DNA of 64,000 nt from Lampris incognitus (GCF_029633865.1 NC_079224.1:16024890-16088889), one strand, 5' to 3'; shown: positions 22,164-32,612, counted from the stretch's first letter. Notes: a model not told the origin generated them from the letters alone. Numbers and translations are program-made.

Positions 22164-22346
22164 TTGCACAAGAACTTCTGGTCTGGTTTGTTGAGAAAAG
22201 TGATGGCTTTGTTTTACACTCGCTGTTTGTTGGACCTCCCTAAAATCAAGGTCAACGATGTACATTGCATCATGAGTGCTTCCTCGGTAGCGAAGACGAG
22301 CAAAAAAGAAAAGGGGTTTAAGGTGTATATTTCGAGCTACATCGAC
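22164..22346 (+). pseudogene. Exon fragment of the transposon's second protein
   Basis: Encodes LPKIKVNDVHCIMSASSVAK and then EKGFKVYISSYIDNYE, ending at a donor-like ggtgagc. This peptide resembles the N-terminal part of transposon-borne proteins in fish that often continue into a YqaJ-type nuclease domain. No nuclease motif is present here. The family call is from memory and tentative. Confidence 0.4.
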
Positions 22347-22496
22347 AACTACGAGGGTGAGCAAGGCATCATTAGAACTATGCTAGCGCTAACTAGCTAG
22401 CTAACTAGCATTAGCTGACTGCCTTGCAATTAGCATTACCTTGCCAACTAATTAACGTTACCTTGTAATATTATAGTTGTTAAATCAGACATACCT

Positions 22497-22781
22497 GGTG
22501 TAAAACTGAATGTCCTCATCGGAACCTGCAAATCGCCTCAGGCTGAATTTGGACTGTAGCTGGACGGCCTCTAGTTGTTTCTGGAGCACTTCTATTTGTT
22601 TCCTCATTGACTCGTTTTGGGCCAGGGCATCGTCCAAAGCGGCAGGATTAGGAGCCACGCAATAGTCATGCTCTTGCAGGCAGCTGCTGACATCCATCTC
22701 ATTATCAGAGGAGTCCAGAGCTGGCAGAGGGGCGACAGCAAGACACTCCCAGTGCTTCCACACACCTAGCCTTGGTGCGGG
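22497..22781 (-). pseudogene. Transposase middle exon (coiled coil, start of DDE region)
   Basis: Minus strand: VWKHWECLAVAPLPALDSSD, then NESMRKQIEVLQKQLEAVQL (coiled coil), then FSLRRFAGSDEDIQFYTR, ending at a donor accag|gtatgt. The last block is typical of the region just before the DDE_Tnp_4 catalytic domain in fish THAP transposases. The catalytic exon is absent. The BEL/Pao element interrupts this exon at 22781/22782. Confidence 0.6.
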
Positions 22782-23401
22782 TGTACTGGTCACGAAGGAT
22801 CTGAGCAATAATCCAACTATCCAGTCAGCTAAACTCTTCGGCAATCAATCAAGGAGGCGGAGTGAAGTTTATGGTGTTTACTTGCCAAAAGGTGAAACTG
22901 AAATATACAAACACAATATAACACTGCAGTTATAAAATTGAAGGTACTACAAAGTAAGTACACAAAATAAACACAGGACATATCAAAGGTGCAAATAAGA
23001 GTGCCTAAGTGCACGATATAATAGCTGTAGACTAGCCAATATACAGATAGGTATAACGTAGCATACGACTAGCAAAGGGGAACATGCTAACACATAGCAA
23101 GCTAGCACAAACCAACACGGCATAACATACCACAGATAATAAAAAAAATGAATGGGATAGACTTTGTAATGCTGTAGTAAATATAGGGCACATAAACTGA
23201 AATACTTACAAACATTGCGTGTATCAAGACGTAAGAATCAAGGATGGCGGATAACCTTTTGCGGCACACACAATGCACTGGTAAGATGGTATAACACTTC
23301 CTGATTACAATTTGCCGGTCACTAAGAAAGTACTTCAAAATAAAAGTCCGTCGACAGAATAAAGGTCTCAACTTAAACATTGACTAACAGAGTCCAGAAC
23401 A
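22782..23401 (-). repeat. 3' LTR of the BEL/Pao element
   Basis: 620 bp, nearly collinear with 26248-27117. Shared landmarks are ggatctgagcaata near the left end, the caaaggggaacatgctaaca block, and agtccagaaca at the right end. Confidence 0.8.
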
Positions 23402-23450
23402 CTCCCCGCCTGGGCTCTTTTAAAGTGCCCAAATAAACCCAAAACTATTT

Positions 23451-24260
23451 ATCAGTCTTCTGTAGAAAGCAACAGGACCACTTCGGAGACTGGGTGGGAG
23501 AATACTTTCTGGGTGTCTTCTTTGACGACTCTGATGTCTACTTTCTCACCATACCGTCCTGACTTGGAAGCGTCTTCACAACCATAGCCATAGGCCACTG
23601 GTTTCTTTTGGCTTGACTGTCCTTCATTAGGACGATGTCACCTAATTGGAGGTTGGGCCTCTTGTCCTGCCACTTGCGACGGCTTTGAAGTGTGTGGCGA
23701 TAGAACTCTCGTTCAATGAACCTTCTCACGTCGCTACCGAAGTTCTCTTCTTCCTCCTTGGCTGCTCTCCTCAGGCCGTATATGGCGACTGCAGGAGATG
23801 GGCTGTTGCCAAAGACATGGACGCACATCCTGTAGTCCACAATGTCGCTGTTGGGGTCGTTATTGCGGAACCACAGGAAGCAGAGGAAGTCTCTGTGGTC
23901 TTCACGTACTATGAAACAGTGGAACATGTGCTGAATGTCAACAGTGACGGCGACAGGTTCCTTCCAAAATCTCATGAGCACCCCCAAAAGGCTATTGTTG
24001 AGATCGGGGCCCCATTAGGAGCACGTCGTTGAGAGAGACTCCCTCGTAAGGTGCGCTGGAGTCGAAAACCACACGGATTTGGTCTGGTTTCTTTGGGTGG
24101 TAGACTCCAAATTATGGGAGATACCAACACTCCTGGCCCTCCTGCGGGGTGGAGCGATCTCTGCATGTTTGTTGGTAAGCATCTTCTCGATGAACTCTAC
24201 GTAGTGGGCTTTCATCTGTGGCTGCTTGTCTAGAGTGCGGCGGAGAGAGTTGAGATGGCT
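23451..24260 (-). pseudogene. BEL/Pao pol remnant: RT fused to integrase tail
   Basis: The 23538-23987 frame reads VAVTVDIQHMFHCFIVREDH, then FLWFRNNDPNSDI and RMCVHVFGNSPSPAVA, matching the BEL/Pao RT core. After GSDVRRFIERE it switches within a few residues to RRKWQDKRPNLQLGDIVLM and WPMAMVV, the C-terminal part of a BEL/Pao integrase, ending LSTED and stop near 23451. The internal deletion is in frame and removed the YxDD box and everything up to the integrase tail. Confidence 0.75.
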
Positions 24261-26103
24261 TCAGGCGTACTCCCTGTTGTTGGGTGGTCGTTTCCGTGGT
24301 GACTGGAAGGGTAGGGGTGCGACCCAGCTTTTAGACCTATCTTGGCGATTCTCATTGTCCATGATCTGCAGGAATCTCAGGTCATCTATCGAAGGAGCAA
24401 GCTTGTGGTCGCTGGCTGTGTGAAGGAAGACCGACTGACCCAGGTTCTCTCCGTCGAGTGTCTTCCATGTGCTGTCTAGGGCAGCTGACACCGGGTAGCT
24501 GTGGGCACATGTCTCTTTCTCACGGACCTGGCTGCCGCATCGGCTGAGAAAGCTGGGGAGTCCACTTTCAAAAATGGAGGTCTTGAAAGTTCTGACGTGA
24601 GGTGGCTTGTGTGCTCCTCCAAGGCACACATCGCCAACGACAACCCATACAAGATCCAGTCTTTGGGTGAATGGGGCATCATGAGGACCATTTATCTGGC
24701 TCCTGACTCCTGACATTCGTTGCAGTCCACTTCTATGTTGCAGTCTGTAGCATGGTGGGTTGTGGAGGAGCGGCACCGGAAGCATACGTGATGGTCTTTG
24801 AGGAACTGTTTTCGCTCTTCTAGAGTCTTCTCCCTGAAGCCTCTGCATTTCCGCAGTGGGTGGGGTTTAACGTGGATTGAGCAGTGTTTTCCAGGGTCAA
24901 TATCTTTCTTTTGATCTTCAGTTTTCTCTGTAGGAGACACTTGCGTCTTGTGTACTGATATAACTGTCTTCCCTTGTCTGTCTGACCGCTCATTCCTTTC
25001 AGGTGCCACGTCGTGTGGTGGGAGTTTGAAGCTGGGATCTGTTTTTACTCTGGCTTCCCTGCGGATAAAGTCAGCAAACACAGTGAATGGAGGGAAGGCC
25101 ACATTGTTTTGTTGTTTGTACATGGATCCAAATGATGCCCATTTATCCTGAAGATTGTATGGAAGTTTGTTGACAATGGGAGCCACTCCTCTGGAGGTGT
25201 CCAGGTAAGACAGGCCGGGTAAGTAGCCATCCCTCTTTGCGGCTTCCACTTCTAGGAGCAGGTCACCCAGGTCATGGAGCTTGTACGGGTCTTTGTGCAT
25301 CAAGTTCTTCTCCCGCTGACAGGCACAGGCCTGTGATGGCTGCATTGAAGGTGGACTTCCATGCCCAGTAATTCTCTGGTTTGTCATCGAAATTGGTCAA
25401 CCCTGAGGTCACCAACTGGCTCCGTGCAAGAAACCGGATGAGGTCATTGGTGGTGGAGGTGTCAGGGGTGCCTGAGCTGACCGCTCTGTTCTGGTTATTA
25501 TTAGGATCATTGAGGGGTCGATGTTGATCTCTCTTGTCTGCTCCTCCATCGTTCTGCCAGAGCGGCTCCATTTTCATGGGAAGGGGTCTGTAGAGTGGGA
25601 TGGATGAATCAGGCTGCTGGGTGTGATTTCTGACTTGGAGCTCATGATAAGGTGAGGCATATGAGCTGAATGGGTGGGACTGGACATCGTGGGTCCAGTA
25701 CATATTGTTCTATATGCTGAAGTCGTGTCTGGGGTGAAAGATGATTAGATGCTCTACTGCTACGTGACTGACGGTCTTGGTCAATCAAATCTGACTCCAG
25801 TATTTCTGCTTCAATCTGTGCAGCATCCGTTTCCTTTTCTACTTGAAGAGCCTCTAGGGTGGCTTCTGTGCGGACCTTTTCCACTGCTAGGTCAGCTTCC
25901 AGACGGGCCTTCTGTAGTTTAAGTTCCATCTCCCTCTGAGCCTAGGCCATCTTGGCGATACCTGCCTCAGCCTTGGCTCGTGCTTTGGCGATGGCGAGTG
26001 ATGATTTGGAACTACTTAATAATTTGGAGGAACAAGAACGTAATGAGTGGCGGTCCTCTTCTGTGACACATCCTTCTAGCACTTTAATGCCTCCTTCTGC
26101 CAT
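24261..26103 (-). pseudogene. BEL/Pao gag and protease-region remnant
   Basis: The Gag start is probably the ATG at 26103 (minus strand, MAEGGIKVLEGC). An Ala/Glu/Lys-rich coiled-coil segment follows (KLQKARLEADLAVEKVRTEA, about 25915), then the Gag core with YDLAP-like blocks (LPYNLQDKWASFGSMY, FADFIRREAR, about 25170-25060). Zinc-knuckle-like spacing is seen in HVCFRCRSSTTHHATDCNIE near 24790-24730. Frames break near 25950, 25700, 25380 and 24700. The part from 24700 to 24261 matches the region after Gag but shows no intact DTG/DSG protease site. Confidence 0.65.
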
Positions 26104-26247
26104 GGTGAGAGAAGATGTTTGGGCTCACTGAAGTGAGGACATCAGGGGAGGGTGTCGTGGAGGCTTGCTCAATGCCTGTATGACGGTCCTTCAGTCTCTT
26201 ATCCAGCTGCTCCCTTCTTACGGCTTGATGATATGCTGTTTTTTCAC

Positions 26248-27117
26248 TGTACATGGTCTCGGAGGATCTGAGCAATAACCCAACTATCCAGTCAGCTAAA
26301 CTCTTCAGCAATCAATCATTTCAGGAGGCGGAGTGAAGTTTATGATGTTTATTTGCCAAAAGGTGAAACTGAAATATACAAACGCAATGTAACACTGCAG
26401 TTATAAAATTGAAGGTACTACAAAGTAAGTACACAAAATGAACACATTGTGGTGATACACATTTGAGGGTAGATTCACCAGGGGCTGCTGCTCCTTTAAG
26501 GCAGACATTTTAGAGTGCTGACGTAGGCACTGCTTGGGGTTTCCGGGGAGCCATGTTTGCAGCAGCCTAGCGGTTCACTGGTTGCCACGAAGGATTGTGC
26601 TGTATTGGTGTTGTTATGTGTGGCGAGTAAACGGAATTGATTCGACTCGATCTCTCCATCTCCTCATTCCTGCACTCCCACAACATAAGACATATCAAAG
26701 GTACAAATAACAGTGCCTCAGTGCACGAAATAAGAGCTGTAGACTAGCCAATATACAGATAGGTATAACGTAGCATACGACTAGCAAAGGGGAACATGCT
26801 AACACATAGCAAGCTAGCACAAACCAACACGGCATAACATACTACAGATAAAACGAAAAAAAATGAATGGGATAGACTTTGTAATGCTGTAGTAAATATA
26901 GGGCACATAAACTGAAATACTTACAAACATTGCGTGTATCAAGACGTAAGAATCAAGGATAGCGGATAACCTTTTGCGGCACACACAATGCACTGGTAAA
27001 GATGGTATAACACTTCCTGATTACAATTTGCCAGTCACGAAGAAAGTATTTCAAAATAAAAGTCCGTCGACAGACTAAAGGTCTCAACTTAAACAATGAC
27101 TAACAGAGTCCAGAACA
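26248..27117 (-). repeat. 5' LTR of the BEL/Pao element, carrying a solo LTR insert
   Basis: Same family as 22782-23401. It is interrupted at 26448-26682 by a foreign solo LTR plus a 4-bp duplication. The sister LTR shows the uninterrupted sequence there (aaataaacacaggacatatc). Confidence 0.8.
26448..26682. mobile_element. Solo LTR, 235 bp, inside the BEL/Pao LTR
   Basis: Starts TGTGGTGATACAC and ends CACTCCCACA, flanked by acat on both sides (26444-26447 and 26683-26686). The sister BEL/Pao LTR lacks it, so this is a clean filled site. A second member of the same family lies at 27970-28213. No internal region is present, which implies LTR-LTR recombination. Confidence 0.85.
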
Positions 27118-27122
27118 GCGAG

Positions 27123-27530
27123 TTTGGAGTACTCATTCCACCCAAAGAGTGAAGGGACAGCTCCTTTCCTGAGCCTCCTTAACACACCTGCACAGCGAAA
27201 TCACCCGGTTCAAACTGCAGACTACACACTTTTGTACTCTTGGTGATAGTAAATGCATCCATCCGAATCTTCACTAGCCACTTAGCTCTCTCCTCACAGT
27301 TACCAGGGAATGAATGGAAACTAGCGGGCCGAATTCGCACACTGTGTCACACAGCCGTGCTTAATGGAGCCTGATTCGCGGCGTTGATGGTTGAACGCCC
27401 CTTTTTGCCGTTTCCTTCGTTGATTTTTTTGGACGATATTCCAATTTCGGACGGATAAGTTAGCAGCTAACCAAGATTCAGTAGGACGTAAGCATTCGGT
27501 TTTACCGGAAGTTCTTATGCAAACAGACAC
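27123..27530 (-). pseudogene. Decayed THAP-domain exon of the transposase
   Basis: Minus strand: KHGCVTQCANSA, then after a frame change FHSFPGNCEERAKWLVKIR, TKSTKVCSLQFEPGDF and, in another frame, LRRLRKGAVPSLFGWNEYSK. This is the order of the THAP zinc-binding domain (C2CH and an AVPxxF box). The His of the last CxxH pair is Gln, and at least two frame breaks are present, so it is non-functional. Removing the BEL/Pao element with one 5-bp duplication puts WNEYSKL directly in frame with the exon at 22497-22781. Confidence 0.65.
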
Positions 27531-27809
27531 ACCCGGAAGTTCCGCAGCGCGACATTAATGCACCGAGCCTATTGTGTCCGCAGGGACGCCCGACCAAGCC
27601 GGAGGTAACACGGGAATTCGAACCGACGATCCCCGTTTCTGCAGGCAACAGAATAGACCGCTGCCCCACCCGGACGGACGGACGCCCGAAAAGAAGCATT
27701 TTTGCATTTTGAAGAATGATGACATAAATAACACTCCAGAACATTTAAAGTCATCAGTTAATATATATGTATATAAACAAAAAGAATGTAGAATCACATT
27801 TATTTTTGA

Positions 27810-27867
27810 ATACACCCATCCATTATCCAAACCGCTTATCCTGCTCTCAGGGTCGCGGGGATGCTGG
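27810..27867 (-). repeat. L2-type 3' tail fragment
   Basis: The minus strand reads ggctccagcatccccgcgac and then ggataagcggtttggataat, the widespread tail of fish L2-like LINEs and of the tail type B SINEs in this window. Confidence 0.6.
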
Positions 27868-27969
27868 AGCCTTTTTTGGAATAAATTTGTAAATACAAAG
27901 AATTAAGAGTCCAGTCCAGAGAGAGAGATGAGAGGTGAGAAGAATCAGACCATTGGCTTTATGATATGT

Positions 27970-28213
27970 TTTGGTGATACACAATCGAGGACAGATTCAC
28001 CGGGGGCTGCTGCTCCTTTAAGGAAGACGTTCAGAGTTCTGACGTGGGCACGGTTTAGACTAGTTTCCCAGGAGGCGGAGCCATGTTTTCGACAGCCTAG
28101 CTGTTAGCTTTGTCGCCGCGAGGGATTGTGCTGTATCGGTGTCGTTTTGTGTGGCGAGTAAACGGAATTAACTTGACTCGATCTCTCCGTCTCCTCATTC
28201 CTGCACTCCCACA
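27970..28213. mobile_element. Second solo LTR of the same family, 244 bp
   Basis: Collinear with 26448-26682 (shared gggctgctgctcctttaagg, gtgtggcgagtaaacggaat and tctcctcattcctgcactcc). The first TG is mutated to TT, the end is CCCACA, and the flanks are atgt on both sides (27966-27969 and 28214-28217). Confidence 0.82.
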
Positions 28214-28414
28214 ATGTCACGATGAACTTAACAAGATAACAAAAGTTGCACATAAAATACAGCTGATCTTTTTTTTTTTTTTACACTAGATGATCATTCC
28301 TTGTAAAAGACAGCAAAGATCTTAATATGAATCAGACTTGGTTGACTTATAACATGTTTTGCTTCAGTGCCAACACTGGTTCTGCAGCTGTGGCCATCAT
28401 TTTAAAGTGGATAT

Positions 28415-28592
28415 TGTGGAGTTAGAAAACAACGAGACAGGAGACGTGAGAGTAGACGTAGTCGAGGTCGTTTACTAGCTCCAACTTTACATGTCATATA
28501 TTCGACAACGACACTGAACTCTCTGGACCGGAAGCGGAAGTGCATTCTCTCTTAGGTGAATGTCTCTAGTTATATAGATGTGGGTCACCACA
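28415..28592 (-). repeat. 3' LTR of the Ty3 element
   Basis: 178 bp. Read on the plus strand it starts TGTGGAGTTAG and ends GTCACCACA. The single visible difference from the other LTR is c versus a, in gaggtcgttt compared with gaggtagttt. Confidence 0.9.
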
Positions 28593-28701
28593 CAGGCCCC
28601 CCCAGAATTCACCTACACAAAACAATGCAAAACAGCAAAAGCGCAACTCATGAACATAAAAATAGACTCTACAACAGAACAGCCAATGACATAGTGCAAA
28701 G

Positions 28702-31700
28702 TCACGGGGAAAACAAGTGACGAGTCGGGGGGTGGACCCTGCGGCCATAACGGCTGCGCTTCACAGGAGGGGAAACAGATGGGGCCGAAACCCGGGCCAT
28801 AGGCGGGGCCGAAGCAGGAACAGAGGCAGGTGCCGGGGCCGACCTAGGAGGGCGTCCCCGCCGCGGGGGTAGGGCCAATTGCATTGGCTCCCCAATGTCC
28901 AAGTGAGCAGGCTTGAGACGGTCTATAGCGACCCGCTCCGGCCTGCCCCCCATGTCCACCACAAAGTTCTTATCCCCCGCCTCCAGGACGCGGAAGGGCC
29001 CGTCGTATGGGGGCTGCAGCGGGGACCGATGGCTGTCGTGCCTAATGAAGACGTACCTCGCCGATGGCAGATCCTTGGGGACGTAGGACCGGGGGAGGCA
29101 GTGTTGAGACATCGGAACGGGAGCGAAGGCACCGGCAGCGCTCCGGGACTCACTGAGGTGAGAGGCGGCCGACCAGGGAGTCGTAGCATCCGGAAGAAAC
29201 TCCCCCGGAACTCGCAGGGGCTGGCCATACACCAGCTCAGCGGAGGAGGTCTGGAGGTCTTCCTTCGGGGCCGAACGCAGGCCGAGCATGACCCATGGGA
29301 GCCGGTCCATCCAGTCGCAGCCAGTGAGGCTTGCCCGCAGAGCGGCTTTCATGTCCCGATGGAACCGCTCACAAAGTCCGTTGCTCTGCGGGTTGTACGC
29401 CGTAGTGCGGTGGATCTTCATCCCCAGGTGCTCAGCGACCGCCGTCCAGAGCTCCGAGGTAAACTGGGAGCCCCGGTCGCTCGTGATGTCACCCGGTGTG
29501 CCGAAACGGGCCACCCAGCAGCCGATGAACGCCCGTGCTACCTCTGCTGCCGTCGTGGAGGACAAGGGAATAGCCTCTGGCCACCTGGTGGCCCTGTCCA
29601 CAATAGTGAGGAGGAACGTATAACCACGGGAGGGGGGCAGGGGACCCACCAGGTCAACATTGACGTGGTCAAACCGCCTCTCTGGAACCACAAACGGCGC
29701 CAAAGGGGCCTTGGTATGGCGGTGCACCTTGGCGCGTTGGCACGCCACACAAGAGCCGGCCCAGGCTCTAACATCCTTACGGAGCCCAGGCCAAACAAAC
29801 TTGACGCTCACCAATTTGGTCGAGGCCTTCACTCCCGGGTGGGAAAGGCCGTGGACGGTGTCGAAAACTCGGCGCCGCCAGGAAGTAGGCACCAGGGGGC
29901 GCGGTTGACCGGTGGAGATGTCACAGAGGAGGGTGGTGTTGGCCGCGTCGAACGTCACGTCCTCCAGCCGTAGCGCCGTAGGGGTCGACCGGTAGTCTTG
30001 AACGGTCGCGTCCTTGGCTTGGTCCGCTGCCATAGCGGCGTAGTCGAGTCCCAAGTGAACGGCGTTAACAACCGCCCGTGAAAGGCAGTCGGCGACGGAG
30101 TTATCCTTGCCCGACACGTGTTGTATGTCCGTGGTAAACTCGGAAACCGCCGCGAGATGACGCTGCTGACGCCCAGACCACGGTTCTGAGGTTTTGGCCA
30201 TACAGAACGTCAGCGGTTTGTGGTCCACGAAAGCGGTGAACTGTCGGCCCTCCAATAGGAACCTAAAGTGTCTGGTTGCGAGGAAGAGACCCAGTAGTTC
30301 CCTATCAAAGGTGCTGTATTTGCGCTCGCTCTCACGGAGTTGTTTACTGAAGAACGCCAACGGCTGCCAGCCCCCCCCCACCCACTGCTCACACACGGCC
30401 CCCACGGCGTAGTCGGAGGCATCCGTTGTAAGGGCTATGGGGGCGGCAGGCGACGGGTGAGCTAGCAGCGCAGCGTTGGCCAGCGCGGTCTTGGCGGCCA
30501 CAAAAGCCTCGTCCATCCCCGAAGACCAGTCCAGCTCGTCCTTAGACTTCTTACCCCGCAGGGCCTCATACAGGGGACGCATGATGTGGGTGGCACGGGG
30601 CAGGAAACGGTTATAAAAGTTCACCATGCCCAGGAATTCCTGCAGCGACTGTACAGTGCGGGGGCGGGGGAACATGGTGACAGCCTCAACCCTGGCAGGG
30701 AGGGGAACGGCCCCCTGTGGAGTGATGTGGTGCCCGAGGAAGGTGATGGACGACTCCCCGAACTGACACTTAGCTGGGTTGATGATGAGGCCGTGTTCGC
30801 TGAGCCTGTCAAACAGCTGTCTGAGGTGCGTCATGTGTTCCTCCGCCGACGCGCTGGCCACGAGGATGTCGTCTAAGTACACAAACAAAAATGGCATGTC
30901 ACGGAGCACAGAATCCATAAGGCGCTGAAACGTCTGCGCCGCCCCTTTAAGGCCGAAAGGCATACGTAAAAACTCAAAGAGCCCAAAGGGTGTGATGACA
31001 GCCGTTTTTGGGACATCCAGTGGGTGGACCGGCACTTGGTGATACCCCCGCACTAAGTCGATTTTGGAATAGATGGCAGCGTCCGCCAGGTGGGTAGAGA
31101 AATCTTGTATGTGCGGTATGGGGTACCGGTCGGGGGTCGTGGCATTGTTTAGGCGACGGTAGTCCCCGCACGGGCGCCAACCCCCGTCGGCCTTAGTAAC
31201 CATGTGAAGAGGGGAAGCCCACGGGCTGTCAGAACGGCGGACAATGCCGAGGCGCTCCATAGTCGAAAACTCCTCCCTGGCTATTGCGAGCTTGGCCGAG
31301 TCGAGGCGTCGGGCCCGGGCGTAAACTGGGGGCCCCACTGTGGTGATATGATGTTCCACGCCGTGCTTGGCCACCGCCGAGGAGAAGGTGGGTGTGGTCA
31401 GCTCGGGGAAATTTGCGAGCAGGCGTTGGTATGGATCCCCGGTGGAGAGTGTGTTAGCGAGGCACAGCGCTCCAGCGCCCCCAAGCGTGCAGGGGTATGA
31501 CGCAAAAGAGACGGCATCAATCACGCGACAGTTTTTAACATCCACCAGCAGGTTGAAAGCACAGAGGAAATCCGCACCTAGGAGCGGGGTGGATACAGCA
31601 GCCATCACAAAGTCCCAGCCGAAACGTCGGCCGCCAAAACACACATCCACATGTCTGATACCGTACGTCCGAATGGACGTGCCGTTGGCGGCGTCCATCT

Positions 31701-31902
31701 GGGGGCCGTGACTGTCGGTCATCGTGTCCACAGCTTGTGCTGGTAGTATGCTGCGTTGAGCGCCAGAGTCAACCAGCAGCCGCCGGCCCGACAAGGAGTC
31801 TCTGATGAACAACAGCTTGCAGTCACGGCCGGCGCCCATAGCCGTTAACGAGCGCCGGCCTTGGCGTTTCCCTGAACCCTGTAACTGCAGGGTTTGCGAC
31901 AC
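28702..31902 (-). CDS. Ty3 Pol polyprotein (protease, RT, RNase H, integrase)
   Basis: Open for 1,066 codons. Protease: LVDSGAQ at about 43-49, the DSG active site. [10 protein letters not shown] near 245, [13 protein letters not shown] near 314 and YLDDILVAS at 342-350. RNase [13 protein letters not shown] from 492, FDRELLG near 532 and FVDHKPLTF near 558. Integrase: an HHCC zinc motif (H684, H688, C718, C721) and a DDE triad at about D750, D809 and E845 ([16 protein letters not shown]), then a GPF module (YDGPFRVLE) near 963. It overlaps gag by 58 nt in the -1 frame, so it is presumably made as a Gag-Pol fusion by -1 frameshifting and its listed Met need not be used. No key residue is missing. 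Confidence 0.93.
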   Translation of the reverse strand: MSQTLQLQGSGKRQGRRSLTAMGAGRDCKLLFIRDSLSGRRLLVDSGAQRSILPAQAVDTMTDSHGPQMDAANGTSIRTYGIRHVDVCFGGRRFGWDFVMAAVSTPLLGADFLCAFNLLVDVKNCRVIDAVSFASYPCTLGGAGALCLANTLSTGDPYQRLLANFPELTTPTFSSAVAKHGVEHHITTVGPPVYARARRLDSAKLAIAREEFSTMERLGIVRRSDSPWASPLHMVTKADGGWRPCGDYRRLNNATTPDRYPIPHIQDFSTHLADAAIYSKIDLVRGYHQVPVHPLDVPKTAVITPFGLFEFLRMPFGLKGAAQTFQRLMDSVLRDMPFLFVYLDDILVASASAEEHMTHLRQLFDRLSEHGLIINPAKCQFGESSITFLGHHITPQGAVPLPARVEAVTMFPRPRTVQSLQEFLGMVNFYNRFLPRATHIMRPLYEALRGKKSKDELDWSSGMDEAFVAAKTALANAALLAHPSPAAPIALTTDASDYAVGAVCEQWVGGGWQPLAFFSKQLRESERKYSTFDRELLGLFLATRHFRFLLEGRQFTAFVDHKPLTFCMAKTSEPWSGRQQRHLAAVSEFTTDIQHVSGKDNSVADCLSRAVVNAVHLGLDYAAMAADQAKDATVQDYRSTPTALRLEDVTFDAANTTLLCDISTGQPRPLVPTSWRRRVFDTVHGLSHPGVKASTKLVSVKFVWPGLRKDVRAWAGSCVACQRAKVHRHTKAPLAPFVVPERRFDHVNVDLVGPLPPSRGYTFLLTIVDRATRWPEAIPLSSTTAAEVARAFIGCWVARFGTPGDITSDRGSQFTSELWTAVAEHLGMKIHRTTAYNPQSNGLCERFHRDMKAALRASLTGCDWMDRLPWVMLGLRSAPKEDLQTSSAELVYGQPLRVPGEFLPDATTPWSAASHLSESRSAAGAFAPVPMSQHCLPRSYVPKDLPSARYVFIRHDSHRSPLQPPYDGPFRVLEAGDKNFVVDMGGRPERVAIDRLKPAHLDIGEPMQLALPPRRGRPPRSAPAPASVPASAPPMARVSAPSVSPPVKRSRYGRRVHPPTRHLFSP

Positions 31903-32594
31903 CGTTTTGCTTTTGCCCCAAACCTGGCATGGTAATAACAGAGCCCGTCGTCAGGTTGGCGGCGGGCTGTCACCGCAGCCGCGGTGTCCATATAGTCGTA
32001 CACAGGTGGTGGTGGGGCGGTCGGGTGGGGTAGCAGGGCATGCACAAACTGTTGCCGGTTGGCCAGGAAAACCCTGTCTGCTTCAGCAGCCAGAGAACGG
32101 TAGTCCTTGGAGGCGGCGAGAGGAGAACTGGCCAGTGCTGTGCGTACAGGTGCGGGGAGCTGCCTCAGAAAAATGTGTGTGAAAAGAAAGGCCGGATCAG
32201 CCGATCCCAGCACAGACAGCATTTTTTCCATTAACTCAGACGGTTTGCCGTCGCCGAGGCCATTCGGGGACAGTAAACGGTCTGCCTTCTCCAGCTCCGA
32301 CAGTTCAAATAGCTTCAGGAGGAATGTCTTTATAGCATCGTACTTGCCAGCAGCTGGCGGAGCTTCCAACAGTGTCATTGCTCGCGCCGTTGTCGATGCG
32401 TCTAACGCCGCCACTACGTGGAAGTACTGCGTTGCATCCTGCGTTATCCCTCTCAGCTGGAACTGGGCTTCCACATGTTGAAACCACGGCCGTGGATTAT
32501 GCTGCCAAAAGTCGGGTAGCTTCACAGTAGCGGTGTAAATGCTAGCGTTAGCAATAGCCATGTTGTTAGCACCGGCGTCGTCGTTGTCAGACAT
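31845..32594 (-). CDS. Ty3 Gag
   Basis: 249 residues, starting 37 nt inside the 5' LTR. The body contains [20 protein letters not shown] and [20 protein letters not shown], followed by [13 protein letters not shown], a capsid arrangement typical of Ty3 elements in animals. The C-terminal zinc-binding segment is [18 protein letters not shown], a C-x2-H-type knuckle variant seen in this group. It ends in an Arg/Lys-rich tail at the overlap with pol. Gag forms the particle and packages the element's RNA. Confidence 0.88.
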   Translation of the reverse strand: MSDNDDAGANNMAIANASIYTATVKLPDFWQHNPRPWFQHVEAQFQLRGITQDATQYFHVVAALDASTTARAMTLLEAPPAAGKYDAIKTFLLKLFELSELEKADRLLSPNGLGDGKPSELMEKMLSVLGSADPAFLFTHIFLRQLPAPVRTALASSPLAASKDYRSLAAEADRVFLANRQQFVHALLPHPTAPPPPVYDYMDTAAAVTARRQPDDGLCYYHARFGAKAKRCRKPCSYRVQGNAKAGAR

Positions 32595-32612
32595 ACTCGT
32601 ATTAGTTGTTCG

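Larger units (their letters stand above)
22782..27117 (-). mobile_element. BEL/Pao LTR retrotransposon, defective
   Basis: LTRs at 22782-23401 (620 bp) and 26248-27117 (870 bp, about 631 bp without an inserted solo LTR) both start TGTAC and end GAACA. The flanking 5-mers gcggg (22777-22781) and gcgag (27118-27122) match at 4 of 5. A purine-rich tract (minus strand GGCGGGGAG) abuts the 3' LTR at 23402. No clear primer binding site was found. Gag is partly open. Pol is reduced to a protease-region remnant and a short RT piece that runs directly into the integrase C-terminus, so most of RT, RNase H and integrase is deleted. Confidence 0.8.
22116..27570 (-). mobile_element. THAP/DDE (ISL2EU/Harbinger-like) transposon, internally deleted and interrupted
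   Basis: The element sits inside the SINE with a 2-bp AT duplication (22114-22115 and 27571-27572). Its ends, ggcctgggtgc and the inverse of gcaccgagcct, are imperfect inverted repeats. Without the BEL/Pao insertion it is about 1.1 kb. It retains a THAP-like exon, a coiled-coil exon of the transposase, and an exon of a second protein on the opposite strand. A two-gene layout with an AT duplication is known for ISL2EU-type elements. The DDE catalytic part is missing, so the copy cannot move by itself. Confidence 0.65.
21776..27688 (-). mobile_element. tRNA-derived SINE split by a 5.4-kb transposon nest
   Basis: The SINE body lies at 21776-22115 (ggccaattaccctactcttc, catgtggagtcgccagccac and so on). 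Its tRNA-like 5' part lies at 27571-27688 (gggacgcccgaccaagccgg, with B-box complement ttcgaacc). The two parts join at ccaat/attgtg with a shared AT, exactly where an intact copy would continue. The outer flanks aaaaggagc (21767-21775) and aaaagaagc (27689-27697) match at 8 of 9 bases, as a target duplication. Another copy of the same family is complete at 54202-54474. Confidence 0.8.

Noticed and set aside
28879-29973. 364-codon plus-strand open frame
   Set aside because: Antisense shadow of the Ty3 pol gene; it contains no domain.
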